64,000 nt of DNA from Micromonospora globbae (GCF_003610785.1 NZ_RAQQ01000016.1:62001-126000), one strand, 5' to 3'; counted from the first letter of the stretch, positions 7,929 through 17,519 are shown. Notes: generated by a model not told the origin, from the sequence alone. Made by a program: numbers and translations.

Positions 7929-9092
7929 TCAGTACGCCAGCTCCACCGGGCGACCCAGCAGGCGGGCGCCGTTGTTGCCCAGCCAGCCCTCGGCCGCCGC
8001 GGCGTGCTGGCTGAACGTGTGGATGTCCCGGAACCGGCGTTGCAGCGGTGCGCCGTCCCGGGACGCCCCGCCCCCGGCCGCCCGGTAACAGGTGTCCACC
8101 GCGGCCATCGCCCGCTCGGTCACCCACGGCAACGCGGCGGAGACCCGCGGGTGGAGCCCGGCCACCGCCGCGGGGTCGGTGGCGCAGGCCGCCCACAGGT
8201 CGTCGGCCAGCTCGCGCAGCAGCGTCCGCGCGGCCCGCACGTCCAGCTCCGCCCGACCGAGCTGGATCCGGAACGCCGGTGAGTCGGCCAGGGACTGGCG
8301 GGCGTAGAGCCGCTGCCTGCCGCCGTCGAGCATCGCCACCATGTCGTCCAGCGCTCCCTGCGCGATGCCGACCGCCACCGCGCCGAGGTGCAGCACGAAG
8401 TGGACCAGCGGCGCGACGAAGCCCGGCCCGGGCACGCAGGGCGTCCCGGTGAACAGGTCGAAGCTGTCGCTCGCGGCGCAGAACTCGTCCGACACCTCGA
8501 TGTCGTGACTGCCGGTGCCGCGCAGGCCGAGCGCGTGCCAGGTGTCGTGCACGGTGACCCGGCCGGCCGGGAACAGCATCGAGCGCAGCTCCGGCGGTGC
8601 GCCCGAGGGCCCGGGCAGCGGCTCCCCGTCGCCGGTCAGCACGCAGTTGCCGAAGATCAGGTCGGCGTGCCGGCTGCCGCTCGCGTACGCCCAGCGCCCG
8701 GTCACCTGGAAACCGCCGTCGGCCAGCTCCGCCCGGCCCTGCGGGGCGAACCCGCCGGCCACCACCACGTCCGGGCCGTCGGCGTAGATCTTGTCGAACC
8801 GCTCCCTCGGCAGCATGGCCAGCAGGTGCGGCGTCTCCGAACCGATCATCACGGTCCACCCGGTGGAGCCGTCGGCCCGCGCGAGCGTCTCCAGCACCCG
8901 CAGCCCCGTCCGCAGGTCCGCCTCGTACCCGCCGTGGCTGCGCGGCACGAACATCCGGAAACAGCCCGCCGCCCGCAGCGCGTCGAGCAGATCGCCCGGG
9001 ATGTCGCGGGCCGCCTCGATCTCGCCGGCGCGCCGCGACAGCTCCGGCGCGAGTTCCGTCACGGCCTCGACCAGCCGGTCCTGCTGCTCCAT
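7929..9092 (-). CDS. Acyl-CoA dehydrogenase-like flavin hydroxylase/oxygenase component
   Basis: A 387-residue protein of the acyl-CoA dehydrogenase superfamily, closest in style to two-component flavin monooxygenases (group D hydroxylases). Visible features are PRSHGGYEADLRTGL (N-terminal helical domain), GSTGWTVMIGSE, GRWAYASGSRHADLIFGN (beta domain) and HALGLRGTGSHDIEV before the C-terminal helices. The usual catalytic Glu of acyl-CoA dehydrogenases is not obvious, which supports a hydroxylase role with reduced flavin from a partner reductase not encoded nearby. The ATG at 9092 is preceded by GAGGAGGAG at good spacing. Confidence 0.85.
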   Translation of the reverse strand: MEQQDRLVEAVTELAPELSRRAGEIEAARDIPGDLLDALRAAGCFRMFVPRSHGGYEADLRTGLRVLETLARADGSTGWTVMIGSETPHLLAMLPRERFDKIYADGPDVVVAGGFAPQGRAELADGGFQVTGRWAYASGSRHADLIFGNCVLTGDGEPLPGPSGAPPELRSMLFPAGRVTVHDTWHALGLRGTGSHDIEVSDEFCAASDSFDLFTGTPCVPGPGFVAPLVHFVLHLGAVAVGIAQGALDDMVAMLDGGRQRLYARQSLADSPAFRIQLGRAELDVRAARTLLRELADDLWAACATDPAAVAGLHPRVSAALPWVTERAMAAVDTCYRAAGGGASRDGAPLQRRFRDIHTFSQHAAAAEGWLGNNGARLLGRPVELAY

Positions 9093-9369
9093 CGGCTCCT
9101 CCTCGCGCTCGTCGGCCCGCTCCGCCGCCCCCGGCGGGCGGGTTCCACCGTGGAGCACCGGGCGACCCGACCGCCAGGGACATCGGCACCGTCCGGCCGG
9201 GACGTCGAGGAGGATCCCGCGGACGTCCGAACGGCCGGAGTCCGGCGACGAGCGGAAGACGCCCGGGCGGTCGGGACACCGCGCACATGCGGCCGGGACA
9301 CCGGGACGTGGACGCTCGCGGGCAGAGCGCGGCCGGCACGCGGCGGCGCACGTCCCGAGGAGGTACCGC

Positions 9370-10059
9370 ATGTCCGTCTCCGTCGACACCGTCCCGACCC
9401 CGGCCGCCACGACCGCCGCGTCCCACGGACGCGGCTGGGCACTGGCCGGCACGGTGGGCGGTCTCACCGGGCTCGTCGGGCTCTTCGTCACGGTCGCGGC
9501 CACCGACGCCGACACCGCGCTGTTCGCGGACAACGCCCGCTACGTCGGCTCACTGGCCGGCAACGAGGCGTACGTCTGGGCGTACCAGATCGTGACGAGC
9601 CTGGCCGCCGGCTGCCTGGCCGTCTTCGCGGCGGGCCTGCGGCGCCGCCTGGCCGCGCGGGAACCCGCCGGCGGCCTGCTTCCCGACGTGGCCGCCGTGG
9701 GGCTGCTGCTGACCGCGGCGCTGCTGCTGGTCGGCGGCGGCGTCGCCACCGAGCTGTACTTCGGCCTGCTGCACCTCGACGAGACCGACCCGGACACCCT
9801 GGCCGGCCTCGCCGCCGGCTACAACACGTTCCCGTGGGTGTGGGCCGGTGTGGGGCTGACGGCGGCCGCCGTGGCGGTCGCCGGGCTGCGCCGCCGCGCC
9901 GTGAGCCGCTGGTTCGCGGTGTTCAGCCTGCTGGTCGCCCTGCTGGTGGCCGCCACCCAGCTGGTCCCGTTGCAGTACCTCGCGCTGGTGCCGGGCGGCC
10001 TGTGGGCGACTGTCGCCGGACTGACATTCGCGCTGGAGCGTCGGAGGATCGGCAACTGA
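9370..10059 (+). CDS. Four- to six-helix membrane protein of unknown function
   Basis: A 229-residue protein with hydrophobic helices at about residues 20-40, 75-95, 110-130, 155-175, 185-205 and 205-222, and a polar N-terminus. It starts at an ATG with GAGGAGGT eight bases upstream. It resembles uncharacterised DUF4386-like or integral membrane proteins of actinobacteria, but no motif decides. It ends 25 bases before the histidine kinase, which seems to have its own promoter. Confidence 0.8.
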   Translation: MSVSVDTVPTPAATTAASHGRGWALAGTVGGLTGLVGLFVTVAATDADTALFADNARYVGSLAGNEAYVWAYQIVTSLAAGCLAVFAAGLRRRLAAREPAGGLLPDVAAVGLLLTAALLLVGGGVATELYFGLLHLDETDPDTLAGLAAGYNTFPWVWAGVGLTAAAVAVAGLRRRAVSRWFAVFSLLVALLVAATQLVPLQYLALVPGGLWATVAGLTFALERRRIGN

Positions 10060-10071
10060 CCGCTCGGCTGC

Positions 10072-10077
10072 CAGGAT
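10072..10077 (+). promoter_or_regulatory. Likely -10 box for leaderless histidine kinase mRNA
   Basis: CAGGAT lies seven bases before the ATG at 10085, and no Shine-Dalgarno is present. The pattern matches other starts in this window. Confidence 0.45.
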
Positions 10078-10084
10078 TCCGGGC

Positions 10085-12196
10085 ATGCCAGTTCAGCCGG
10101 GCGGACCGGACGCCGCGGACCGGGCGGCGGCCGGTGGCGACCGTCGCCACCCGGCCGCCGCGTGGTCGGTTCTCGTCGGGTGCGCGCTCCTCGTCGTCGC
10201 CACCGCGGTCTGCTGGGCGGCCGCCCGCCGGCCGTGGGGGCTGTCCCAGCTGTACTTCCTTGTCGACTTCACCGACTGCGCCGTCTACGGCGCGGTGGCC
10301 TGGCTGATCCTGCTGCGCCGCGGTCACCCGGTGGCGTGGCTGCTGGCCGCCACCGGGGTCGGCGGCGGGGTCAGCGCGCTCAGCGCCCAGTACGCCGACC
10401 TCCTCACCGTGCATCCGACCCTGCCCGACCCGGTGCTGCTCACCTCCGCGCAGTACTGGGCCTGGGCGCCCGGCATGCTCTCGCTCATCGTCGTCCTGCC
10501 CTGGCTGGTCCGGGAGGGACGGCTGCCGCGGCCCGCCCGGGCAGCGGTGCTCGCCGGCACGCTGGTCGTCGCCACCTTCGAGCTGTTCCAGCTCACGTGG
10601 CCCGGCCCGACCGCCGGTCCGGGCGCGCCGCTGCCGATCCGCAGCGCCGCCTGGGCGGACCTCATCGTGGCGGTCCAGCCGGTGGTGATGGCGGCCGTGC
10701 CGCTGCTCGGCCTGGTGGCCGCCGCCGGGGTGGCGTGGCGCTGGCGGGCCGGCCCGGCCACCGAGCGGGTCGGTCTGGGCTGGCTGGCCGTCGGCACGGT
10801 GCTGCTCGCCCTGAGTTTCGGTCCGGTGGCGCTGCCCGCCGGCCCGGCCGCGCACCTGGCCGACTGGCTGGCGCCCACGGCGATGCTCGCCTCACAGGCG
10901 TTCTTCCCCGCGGCCGTCCTCGCGGTGGTGCTGCGGCAACGGCTCTGGGGCATCGAGATCGCCGTCCGCCGCACCCTGGTCTGGTTCCTCATGACGTTCC
11001 TGCTGGTCGCCGCGTACGTGCTGGGAGTCTCGGCGCTCGACGCGCTGCTGCCGACCACCCCGGCCGTGCCCGGCGTGCTCGTCACCGCGCTCGTGGCGGC
11101 CGGCGTGCAGCCGGGCCGGATCCGGGTGCAGCGCTGGGTCGACCGGCTGATCCACGGCGCCGCGGCCGAGCCCCTCGGCGTCGTACGCCGCGTGGGCCAC
11201 CGCATCAGCGCCGCCGAGGACCCCGCCGACGTGCTGACCGGGGTGGCGCAGAGCCTCACCGACCTGCTCCGCCTCGGCGCCTGCGGGATCGTCGTGGACG
11301 GACCGGAGCCGTGCACGGCCCACCACGCGTCCGCCGGACCGGTGGGGGAGCCCCTGGTCCTGCCGCTGCGTCGCGGTGACCGGGAGGTGGGCCGGCTCAC
11401 CGCGTGGGCCCCGGCCGGCGAGCGGCTGGACGGGCGGACCAGGGCCGCTCTCGTGGACCTGGTGCCGGTGGTCTCCTCGGCGGCCAGCCTCGCCGCGACC
11501 AGCCGGGCGCTGGTCGCCTCCCGCGCGCGGCTGGCCGACGCGCGTGACTCCGAGCGCCGCAAGCTGCGCCGCGATCTCCACGACGGGCTCGGCCCCGCCC
11601 TCGCGGGCGTCGCGCTCGGCCTCCAGGCCGCCCGCAACCTGCTCACCACCGACCCGGCCGCGGCCGGCCACCTGCTCGAACGCCTGCGGGACGAGCTGGA
11701 CCAGGGCGTCGAGCAGATCCGCGACCTGGCCCGCGACCTGCTCCCCCCGGTGCTCGGCGAGCGCGGTCTGGCGCCCGCGCTGCACGAGCTGGCCCAGCGG
11801 TACGAGCGGTCCGGTCTCACCGTGCGGGTGGCGGCGCCCGCCCTGCCGCTGCCGGAGCCCGTGGCCACCGCCGTCTACGGGATCGTCGCCGAGGCGATGG
11901 CCAACGCGTACCGGCACTCCGGCGCCCGTAACTGCGACATCAGCGTGGAGCGGGACGCCTCCGGCGTGACGGTCCGGGTCGGCGACGACGGCGGCGGCAT
12001 CCCGTCCGGGGCGCCGACCGGCATCGGGATGCTGTCCATGCGGGAACGCGCCGAGGGGATCGGCGGCAGTTGCCGGATCGGCCCGGGCCCCGCCGGTGGC
12101 ACCGTCGTGACCGTGCACGTCCCCGACGACCGGTGCGCCGTGGCCGGCGACCCGGACCCGGCGGCGGTCGCGCGTCCGGCGGCGGTGCCGTCGTGA
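10085..12196 (+). CDS. NarL-type sensor histidine kinase, multi-pass membrane
   Basis: A 703-residue kinase. The first half holds about eight to ten membrane helices, then a GAF-like region (about 370-460). The HisKA_3 dimerisation motif RRKLRRDLHDGLGPALAGV carries the phosphorylatable His near residue 499, and the HATPase_c domain follows (AMANAYRHSGARNC, then DDGGGI and GIGMLSMRERAEGIGG). The stop overlaps the GTG start of the response regulator, so kinase and regulator form a coupled pair. The signal is unknown. Confidence 0.94.
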   Translation: MPVQPGGPDAADRAAAGGDRRHPAAAWSVLVGCALLVVATAVCWAAARRPWGLSQLYFLVDFTDCAVYGAVAWLILLRRGHPVAWLLAATGVGGGVSALSAQYADLLTVHPTLPDPVLLTSAQYWAWAPGMLSLIVVLPWLVREGRLPRPARAAVLAGTLVVATFELFQLTWPGPTAGPGAPLPIRSAAWADLIVAVQPVVMAAVPLLGLVAAAGVAWRWRAGPATERVGLGWLAVGTVLLALSFGPVALPAGPAAHLADWLAPTAMLASQAFFPAAVLAVVLRQRLWGIEIAVRRTLVWFLMTFLLVAAYVLGVSALDALLPTTPAVPGVLVTALVAAGVQPGRIRVQRWVDRLIHGAAAEPLGVVRRVGHRISAAEDPADVLTGVAQSLTDLLRLGACGIVVDGPEPCTAHHASAGPVGEPLVLPLRRGDREVGRLTAWAPAGERLDGRTRAALVDLVPVVSSAASLAATSRALVASRARLADARDSERRKLRRDLHDGLGPALAGVALGLQAARNLLTTDPAAAGHLLERLRDELDQGVEQIRDLARDLLPPVLGERGLAPALHELAQRYERSGLTVRVAAPALPLPEPVATAVYGIVAEAMANAYRHSGARNCDISVERDASGVTVRVGDDGGGIPSGAPTGIGMLSMRERAEGIGGSCRIGPGPAGGTVVTVHVPDDRCAVAGDPDPAAVARPAAVPS

Positions 12197-12855
12197 GCGC
12201 GGGCGGCGCGGACGAGATCCGGGTGGCCGTCGTCGACGACCACCCGGTGTTCCGGCTGGGCATGACCGCGCTGCTGTCGTCCACGGCCGGGCTGCGGGTC
12301 GTCGGCGAGGCGGCGGACGCGGACGGCGCGCTGCGGGTCGCCGACACCGTACGCCCCGACGTGATGGTCATGGACCTGCACCTGGGCGGGCGCTCCGGCG
12401 TGGAGGCGACCCGGGAGATCGTCGGGCGGCACCCGGACATCGGCGTGCTCGTGGTCACCATGCTGGACGACGACGACTCGGTCTTCGCGGCACTGCGCGC
12501 CGGCGCCCGCGGCTACCTCCTCAAGGGCGCCGCGCCGGCCGAGGTGGAGCGCGCCGTGCGGGCGGTCGCCAACGGCGAGGTGCTGCTCGGCCCGGTGATC
12601 GCCAGCCGGGCGGTGGGCTTCCTGGCCGGGGCGCGCACGGCCGGCCCGGTGCCGTTCCCGGAACTCACCGACCGGGAACGCGAGGTGCTCGACCTGGTCG
12701 CCCAGGGCCTGAGCAACGTGGTCATCGCCCGCCGGCTCACGTTGAGCCCGAAGACCGTGCGCAACCACCTCTCCAACGTGCTCACCAAGCTCCAGGTCGC
12801 CGACCGAGGCCAGGCGATCCAGCGGGCCCGGCAGGCCGGGCTGGGCCAGGTCTGA
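12193..12855 (+). CDS. NarL/LuxR-family response regulator
   Basis: A 220-residue regulator. The receiver domain has VAVVDDHPVF at the N-terminus, the phospho-acceptor Asp in VMVMDLHLGG near residue 60, and Lys in GYLLKGAAPAE. The C-terminal LuxR helix-turn-helix reads LTDREREVLDLVAQGLSN and SPKTVRNHLSNVLTKL (about 157-205). It starts at a GTG overlapping the kinase stop (GTGA) and is surely the kinase partner. Targets cannot be told. Confidence 0.95.
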   Translation: MSAGGADEIRVAVVDDHPVFRLGMTALLSSTAGLRVVGEAADADGALRVADTVRPDVMVMDLHLGGRSGVEATREIVGRHPDIGVLVVTMLDDDDSVFAALRAGARGYLLKGAAPAEVERAVRAVANGEVLLGPVIASRAVGFLAGARTAGPVPFPELTDREREVLDLVAQGLSNVVIARRLTLSPKTVRNHLSNVLTKLQVADRGQAIQRARQAGLGQV

Positions 12856-12971
12856 GAGGTCGTCGACGGGCGGCCGGGGCTGTGCGCCGGTGTGCCGCCG
12901 GCCCCGCCGGTGGCGTGCCGTGGCGCCGGCCCGAGTGGCCGGTCGCCCGGGCGGCGCCCGGACCGGCTCCA

Positions 12972-12977
12972 TATGCT
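12972..12977 (+). promoter_or_regulatory. Likely -10 box for leaderless F420 oxidoreductase mRNA
   Basis: TATGCT is followed by six bases and the ATG at 12984. This is one of the closest matches to the TANNNT consensus in the window. Confidence 0.5.
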
Positions 12978-12983
12978 CGGGGC

Positions 12984-13913
12984 ATGGAACTGCGGATCTT
13001 CACCGAACCCCAGCAGGGCGCCACCTACGACGACCTGCTCGCCGTGGCCCGCTGCGCCGAGGACGCCGGCTACGGCGCGTTCTTCCGCTCCGACCACTAC
13101 CTGAAGATGGGTGAGGTGAGCGGGGAGCCGGGCCCCACCGACGCGTGGACGACCCTCGCCGGCCTGGCCCGCGACACCAGCCGCATCCGGCTGGGCACCC
13201 TGATGACCGCCGCGACCTTCCGCCTCCCCGGCCCGCTGGCGATCACCGTGGCGCAGGTCGACCAGATGAGCGGCGGCCGGGTCGAGCTGGGCATCGGCAC
13301 CGGCTGGTTCGCCGAGGAGCACACCGCGTACGGCATCCCCTTCCCGTCGCTGGCCGAGCGGTTCGACCGGCTGGAGGAGCAGCTGGCCGTCATCACCGGC
13401 CTCTGGGCGACGCCGCGCGGCGATACGTTCAGCTACGACGGGCGCTACTACCCGGTGGCGGACTCGCCGGCCCTGCCGAAGCCGGTGCAGTCCCCGCGCC
13501 CGCCGATCCTGCTCGGCGGCATGGGTCGCCGGCGCACCCCGCAGCTCACTGCCCGGTACGCCGACGAGTTCAACCTGCCGTTCGCCTCGGTGGCGGACTC
13601 GGCGGCCCAGTTCGACCGGGTCCGGGCGGCGTGCGCCGAGATCGGCCGTGACCCGGCCGAGCTGTGCTGGTCGAACGCGCTGGTGCTGTGCTGCGGGCGG
13701 GACGACGCCGAGGTGGCCCGCCGGGCCGCGGCCATCGGCCGGGAGCCGGACGAGCTGCGCGCCAACGGCCTCGCCGGCACGCCCGCGGAGATCGTCGACA
13801 AGATCGGCCAGTACGCGGCCGTCGGCAGCCAGCGCATCTACCTCCAGGTGCTCGACCTGAGCGACCTGGACCACATCGAGCTGGTCGCCGCCGAGGTGAT
13901 GTCGAAGCTCTGA
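12984..13913 (+). CDS. LLM-class F420-dependent oxidoreductase
   Basis: A 309-residue luciferase-like TIM-barrel protein. It begins MELRIFTEPQQGATYDD, with the early FFRSDHYLKM segment, TSRIRLGTLM, and the hallmark QVDQMSGGRVELGIGTGWF (about residues 90-110), then RPPILLGGMG near 175. These are typical of F420-using members of the bacterial luciferase family, whose cofactor is common in Micromonosporaceae. The hydride acceptor is unknown. It stands between a two-component system and a membrane protein and appears to have its own promoter. Confidence 0.92.
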   Translation: MELRIFTEPQQGATYDDLLAVARCAEDAGYGAFFRSDHYLKMGEVSGEPGPTDAWTTLAGLARDTSRIRLGTLMTAATFRLPGPLAITVAQVDQMSGGRVELGIGTGWFAEEHTAYGIPFPSLAERFDRLEEQLAVITGLWATPRGDTFSYDGRYYPVADSPALPKPVQSPRPPILLGGMGRRRTPQLTARYADEFNLPFASVADSAAQFDRVRAACAEIGRDPAELCWSNALVLCCGRDDAEVARRAAAIGREPDELRANGLAGTPAEIVDKIGQYAAVGSQRIYLQVLDLSDLDHIELVAAEVMSKL

Positions 13914-14078
13914 CCGCCCGGACGGCGCTCCCGCCGGGGCGGCGGCGCGGGGGTCGGCACCGGCGTCGGGGCCGGCGGGGGCGCCGGCGTGGGCCGGGGC
14001 CCGGGCGACGACGCGTCCGGGAACCCCCCGGAACGTCGCGGGAGTCGGTGACTGCTCATGGGCGTAGGGTTCCCCCGG

Positions 14079-14933
14079 ATGCCGGTGCCAACCGTGCCCG
14101 ATCGGCGGGTGCCGCACCGGCCGGCCCGCCGGGAGGATGCGCACACCGACGACCACGGTCAGGACGGGGGTCAGGACGTGGAACTGCGCCGCAACCACGG
14201 TTCGCTGGTGCTGCCGGCGGTCTGCGTACTGGGCGGCGTGGTCCTGCTGGCCCTGCCGAGCGAGCGGTCGCTGCTGCGCAACCTCGTGGCGATCGGCGCC
14301 GTGGCCCTGGGCGGTGTGGTGCTGCTCGGCGCGCTGCGTCCGTTCCGGTTCGGCATCGGGCCGGACGGGATCACGGTACGGCGGCCGGGGCTGCGCCGGC
14401 TCATCCGGTGGACGGAGATCCAGGCGCTCGTGCTCGACGCGCCGCCGCCCGTCGCGGGCGTCCCGGCCCCGCCCCGCCTGCTGATGGTGCCCGCCCCGGG
14501 GGTGGCCCTCGACGCGCCGTCCACCGCGCGGCACCCCGTCGACGGCCGTCCCGCGGTGGAGCTGCTCGACCTCGGCCAGGTGCGGGAGAGGCCCGACGAT
14601 GTGGCCGCCGCGCTGGCCCGGCACGGCGGGGAGCGGTTCGTCGACCTGCTCGCCCGCCGGCGGGCCGCCTTCCCGGTCGACGACCTCACGATGGGGCTGC
14701 GCGGCTACGAGACGAGCCCCGTCGACCGCCTCATCCGCCAGGGGCAGGAGGCTCTGGCCTGGGGTGGGGCGCCGGAACGCCAGGCGGCCCGCGCCGCCGT
14801 CGAGCAGGCCCGGGCGGCCGGTCTCACGGTCGCCGCCCGCGGCTACAGCACCGCACAGGTCGACGAGGCGCTGCGGTCGCTCAGCGCCGCCCTCGCCGAC
14901 GACCGCACGACCGATCGGGAGCCGAGCACGTGA
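14079..14933 (+). CDS. Two-helix membrane protein with PH-like domain and DivIVA-type GYxxxxVD motifs
   Basis: A protein of about 284 residues. After a charged N-terminus, two membrane helices (about 40-58 and 65-83) lead into a PH-like domain (FRFGIGPDGITVRRPG and IRWTEIQALVLD). The C-terminal half carries two motifs like those that anchor DivIVA-domain proteins: MGLRGYETSPVDRLI and AARGYSTAQVDEAL. The start is uncertain. ATG 14079 follows TAGGGT by eight bases (leaderless); ATG 14058 and GTG 14178 are alternatives. The stop overlaps the alditol oxidase start (GTGA). A role at the membrane or pole is inference. Confidence 0.75.
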   Translation: MPVPTVPDRRVPHRPARREDAHTDDHGQDGGQDVELRRNHGSLVLPAVCVLGGVVLLALPSERSLLRNLVAIGAVALGGVVLLGALRPFRFGIGPDGITVRRPGLRRLIRWTEIQALVLDAPPPVAGVPAPPRLLMVPAPGVALDAPSTARHPVDGRPAVELLDLGQVRERPDDVAAALARHGGERFVDLLARRRAAFPVDDLTMGLRGYETSPVDRLIRQGQEALAWGGAPERQAARAAVEQARAAGLTVAARGYSTAQVDEALRSLSAALADDRTTDREPST

Positions 14934-16312
14934 CCCACGAACGCACCGACCCCGCCGTACCGCGTCAGGTGGAGGCCGTCGCACCGGACGCGCCCGTGCC
15001 GGCCGCGAGCGTGCCGGGCAGCGCGACAGCCGCCGGCGCCGTGACCGCCGACGGTGCCGCGACCGGCGGCGGTGTGCCCCGGCGGAACTGGGCCGGGAAC
15101 GTGCGGTACTCGGCCCGGGCGTACCACCGGCCGACCAGCGTCGACGAGCTGCGGCGGCTGGTCGCCGGCAGCCGGCGGGTGCGGGCCGTGGGCAGCGGGC
15201 ACTCCTTCAACCGGCTGGGGGACACCGACGGCGCCCTCGTCAGCCTGGCCGGGCTGCCGCCGGAGATCAGCATCGACCGGGAGCGGCGGCGCGTCACGGT
15301 GGCCGCCGCCCTGCGGTACGGGGACGTGGCCACCCACCTGCACGCCGAGGGGTGGGCACTGGCCAACCTCGCCTCGCTGCCGCACATCTCGGTGGCCGGC
15401 GCGGTCGCCACCGGCACGCACGGCTCGGGGGAGGGCAACGGCAACCTGGCGAGCGCCGTGGCGGGGCTCGAACTGGTCACCGCCGACGGCGACCTGCTGC
15501 GCGTCGACCGCGACGCCGACGGGGACACGTTCGCCGGCATGGTGGTCAACCTCGGCGCGCTCGGCGTCGTCACCCGGGTCACCCTCGACCTCGTGCCGGC
15601 CTTCGAGATCCGGCAGTACGTCCACCTCGACCTGCCCCGGGAGGAGCTGGACCCGGCGTTCGCCTCGGCGTACAGCGTCAGCCTCTTCACCGACTGGCGT
15701 ACCCCCCGGATCAACCAGGTGTGGCGCAAGCAGCGGGCCGGCCAGCCGGCGCCGCCGGCCGGCTGGCTCGGTACGACGGCGGCCGGCGCGCCCCTGCACC
15801 CGGTGCCCGGCATGCCGGCGGAGAACTGCACCCCACAGCTGGGCGTGCCCGGGCCCTGGCACGAGCGGCTGCCGCACTTCCGGCTCGGCTTCACCCCGAG
15901 CAGCGGCGACGAGTTGCAGTCGGAGTACCACGTGCCGCGCGCCGCGGCCGCCGAGGTGCTCGCGGCGCTCGACCCGATCGCGCACCTCATCGCCCCGGTG
16001 CTGCAGATCTGCGAGCTGCGCGCGGTGGCGGCCGACCCGCTGTGGCTCAGCCCGAACCACGACCGCGACAGCCTCGCCGTCCACTTCACGTGGATCGACG
16101 ACGCCGACGCCGTGCTGCCCGTGGTGGCGGCCGTCGAGGAGCGGCTGGCGCCGTGGCGGCCCCGACCGCACTGGGGCAAGGTCTTCGACATGGCCCCGGA
16201 ACAGGTGGCCGCCGCCTACCCCCGGTACGCGGACTTCGCCGACCTGCTGCGCCGGATGGACCCGGAGGGCGTCTTCCGGACGGCGCTGCTCGACCGGTAC
16301 TTCCCGCGCTGA
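14930..16312 (+). CDS. aldO: Alditol oxidase (FAD-dependent)
   Basis: A 460-residue member of the vanillyl-alcohol oxidase family, very like Streptomyces AldO. The FAD domain starts at NWAGNVRYSA (about residue 53); the covalent FAD His lies in VGSGHSFN near residue 91; ASLPHISVAGAVATGTHGSG follows, and the substrate domain has PGPWHERLPHFR and a C-terminal PHWGKVF motif. AldO oxidises the terminal hydroxyl of polyols such as xylitol or sorbitol and makes H2O2. About 45 Ala/Pro-rich residues precede the catalytic domain, so a start further in is possible. It is translationally coupled to the PH/DivIVA-motif gene. Confidence 0.92.
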   Translation: MTHERTDPAVPRQVEAVAPDAPVPAASVPGSATAAGAVTADGAATGGGVPRRNWAGNVRYSARAYHRPTSVDELRRLVAGSRRVRAVGSGHSFNRLGDTDGALVSLAGLPPEISIDRERRRVTVAAALRYGDVATHLHAEGWALANLASLPHISVAGAVATGTHGSGEGNGNLASAVAGLELVTADGDLLRVDRDADGDTFAGMVVNLGALGVVTRVTLDLVPAFEIRQYVHLDLPREELDPAFASAYSVSLFTDWRTPRINQVWRKQRAGQPAPPAGWLGTTAAGAPLHPVPGMPAENCTPQLGVPGPWHERLPHFRLGFTPSSGDELQSEYHVPRAAAAEVLAALDPIAHLIAPVLQICELRAVAADPLWLSPNHDRDSLAVHFTWIDDADAVLPVVAAVEERLAPWRPRPHWGKVFDMAPEQVAAAYPRYADFADLLRRMDPEGVFRTALLDRYFPR

Positions 16313-16316
16313 CCGA

Positions 16317-17462
16317 TCAGCCCGGTCGGTCGGCCATCTGGTCGCGGAGGCTGCCGTGCTGCACCGCGCGGCTGATGTCGCTGGGGGAGACGATGCCGAC
16401 GAGCCTGCCCTCGGTGACCACGAGGGCGCGCCCGTCGGCGCACTCGCTGAGCCGGGGCAGCAGCTCGTTCAGCGGCTCGTCGGGCGTCGCGAGCACGAGC
16501 TGTTCCTCCCGGCACGCCACCTCGGCCAGCGTGGTCGCCGGCCGGCGGTCGGCCGGGATGCCGCGTACCCGGTCGAGGGTCACGAGGCCGACGGGCCGGC
16601 CCCCGTCCTCGGTGAGCGGCAGGGCCGAGTGCCGGTACGCGAACAGGTAGTGGTCGACGAAGTCCGCGACGGTCATGTCCCCCGAGGCCGTCTGCGGCTG
16701 CGGGGTCATCACGTCGGCCACCCGGACACCCTGGAGGGCGCTGCCCATCCGGGCCTGCCGCTCCTCCATCCCGGCGGCGCCGATGAGGAACCAGCCGATC
16801 AGCGCCAGCCAGAGCCCGCCGAAGCCCCGGCCGGCGATGAACTGCCACAGGCCCACGACGATGAGCAGCGCGCCGAGCACCCAGCCGGCCCGCGCCGCCA
16901 CCACCGACGCCTTCGTCCGGTCGCCGGTCCAGCGCCAGACCCCCGCCCGCAGCAGCCGGCCGCCGTCCAGCGGGGCCGCCGGCAGGACGTTGAACACGGC
17001 CAGCAGGATGTTGATGCCGGCCAGCCACGCCAGCACGCCGAGCAGCAGCCCGCGGTACCCGACCTGCGCCAGGATGATGGCGAACGCGCCGAAGACGACC
17101 CCGATGATGAGGCTCACCAGCGGGCCGATGCCGGCGATCCGCAGCTCCGCGCCGGGACTCTTCGCCTCGCCGCGCAGCTCGGCGACCCCGCCGAACAGCC
17201 AGAGGGTGATGCCGCCGACCTCCAGGCCGTTGTTCTTCGCCACGATGGCGTGGGACACCTCGTGCGCCAGCAGCCCGAGGAAGAAGACCACGGCCGCGAC
17301 CAGCCCCGACAGGACGTACAGGATCACCGGACGGTCCGGGTAGGAACGGGGGAACTGGCTGGCGGACAGGCCCCACCAGATCAACGCGAAGATGACCAGG
17401 ACGCTCCAGTTGACCCCGACGGGTACACCCGCGACCCGGCCGAGCCGGAAACTCGCCCTCAT
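16317..17462 (-). CDS. Site-2 protease family metalloprotease with C-terminal CBS domains
   Basis: A 381-residue membrane protease. The zinc site HEVSH is at residues 67-71 and the third ligand motif NVLPAAPLDGG at 158-168, both in membrane helices. About six helices are followed by a CBS pair (VRVADVMTPQPQTASG from about 245, and VVTEGRLVGIVSPSDIS near the end). This is the Rip3-like group of site-2 proteases that cut membrane-bound regulators; the CBS pair may sense nucleotides. The substrate is not encoded next to it. Only four bases separate its end from that of alditol oxidase, on the opposite strand. Confidence 0.94.
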   Translation of the reverse strand: MRASFRLGRVAGVPVGVNWSVLVIFALIWWGLSASQFPRSYPDRPVILYVLSGLVAAVVFFLGLLAHEVSHAIVAKNNGLEVGGITLWLFGGVAELRGEAKSPGAELRIAGIGPLVSLIIGVVFGAFAIILAQVGYRGLLLGVLAWLAGINILLAVFNVLPAAPLDGGRLLRAGVWRWTGDRTKASVVAARAGWVLGALLIVVGLWQFIAGRGFGGLWLALIGWFLIGAAGMEERQARMGSALQGVRVADVMTPQPQTASGDMTVADFVDHYLFAYRHSALPLTEDGGRPVGLVTLDRVRGIPADRRPATTLAEVACREEQLVLATPDEPLNELLPRLSECADGRALVVTEGRLVGIVSPSDISRAVQHGSLRDQMADRPG

Positions 17463-17519
17463 GGTCCGGTGGTACCCGGTGAGCGCCCCGCCATGCGGAG
17501 ACGGGCGGTCCGGCTCCCG

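Noticed and set aside
12513..14984. Long minus-strand open frame across the response regulator, F420 oxidoreductase and PH-domain genes
   Set aside because: It overlaps three well-supported plus-strand genes and has no recognisable protein features.
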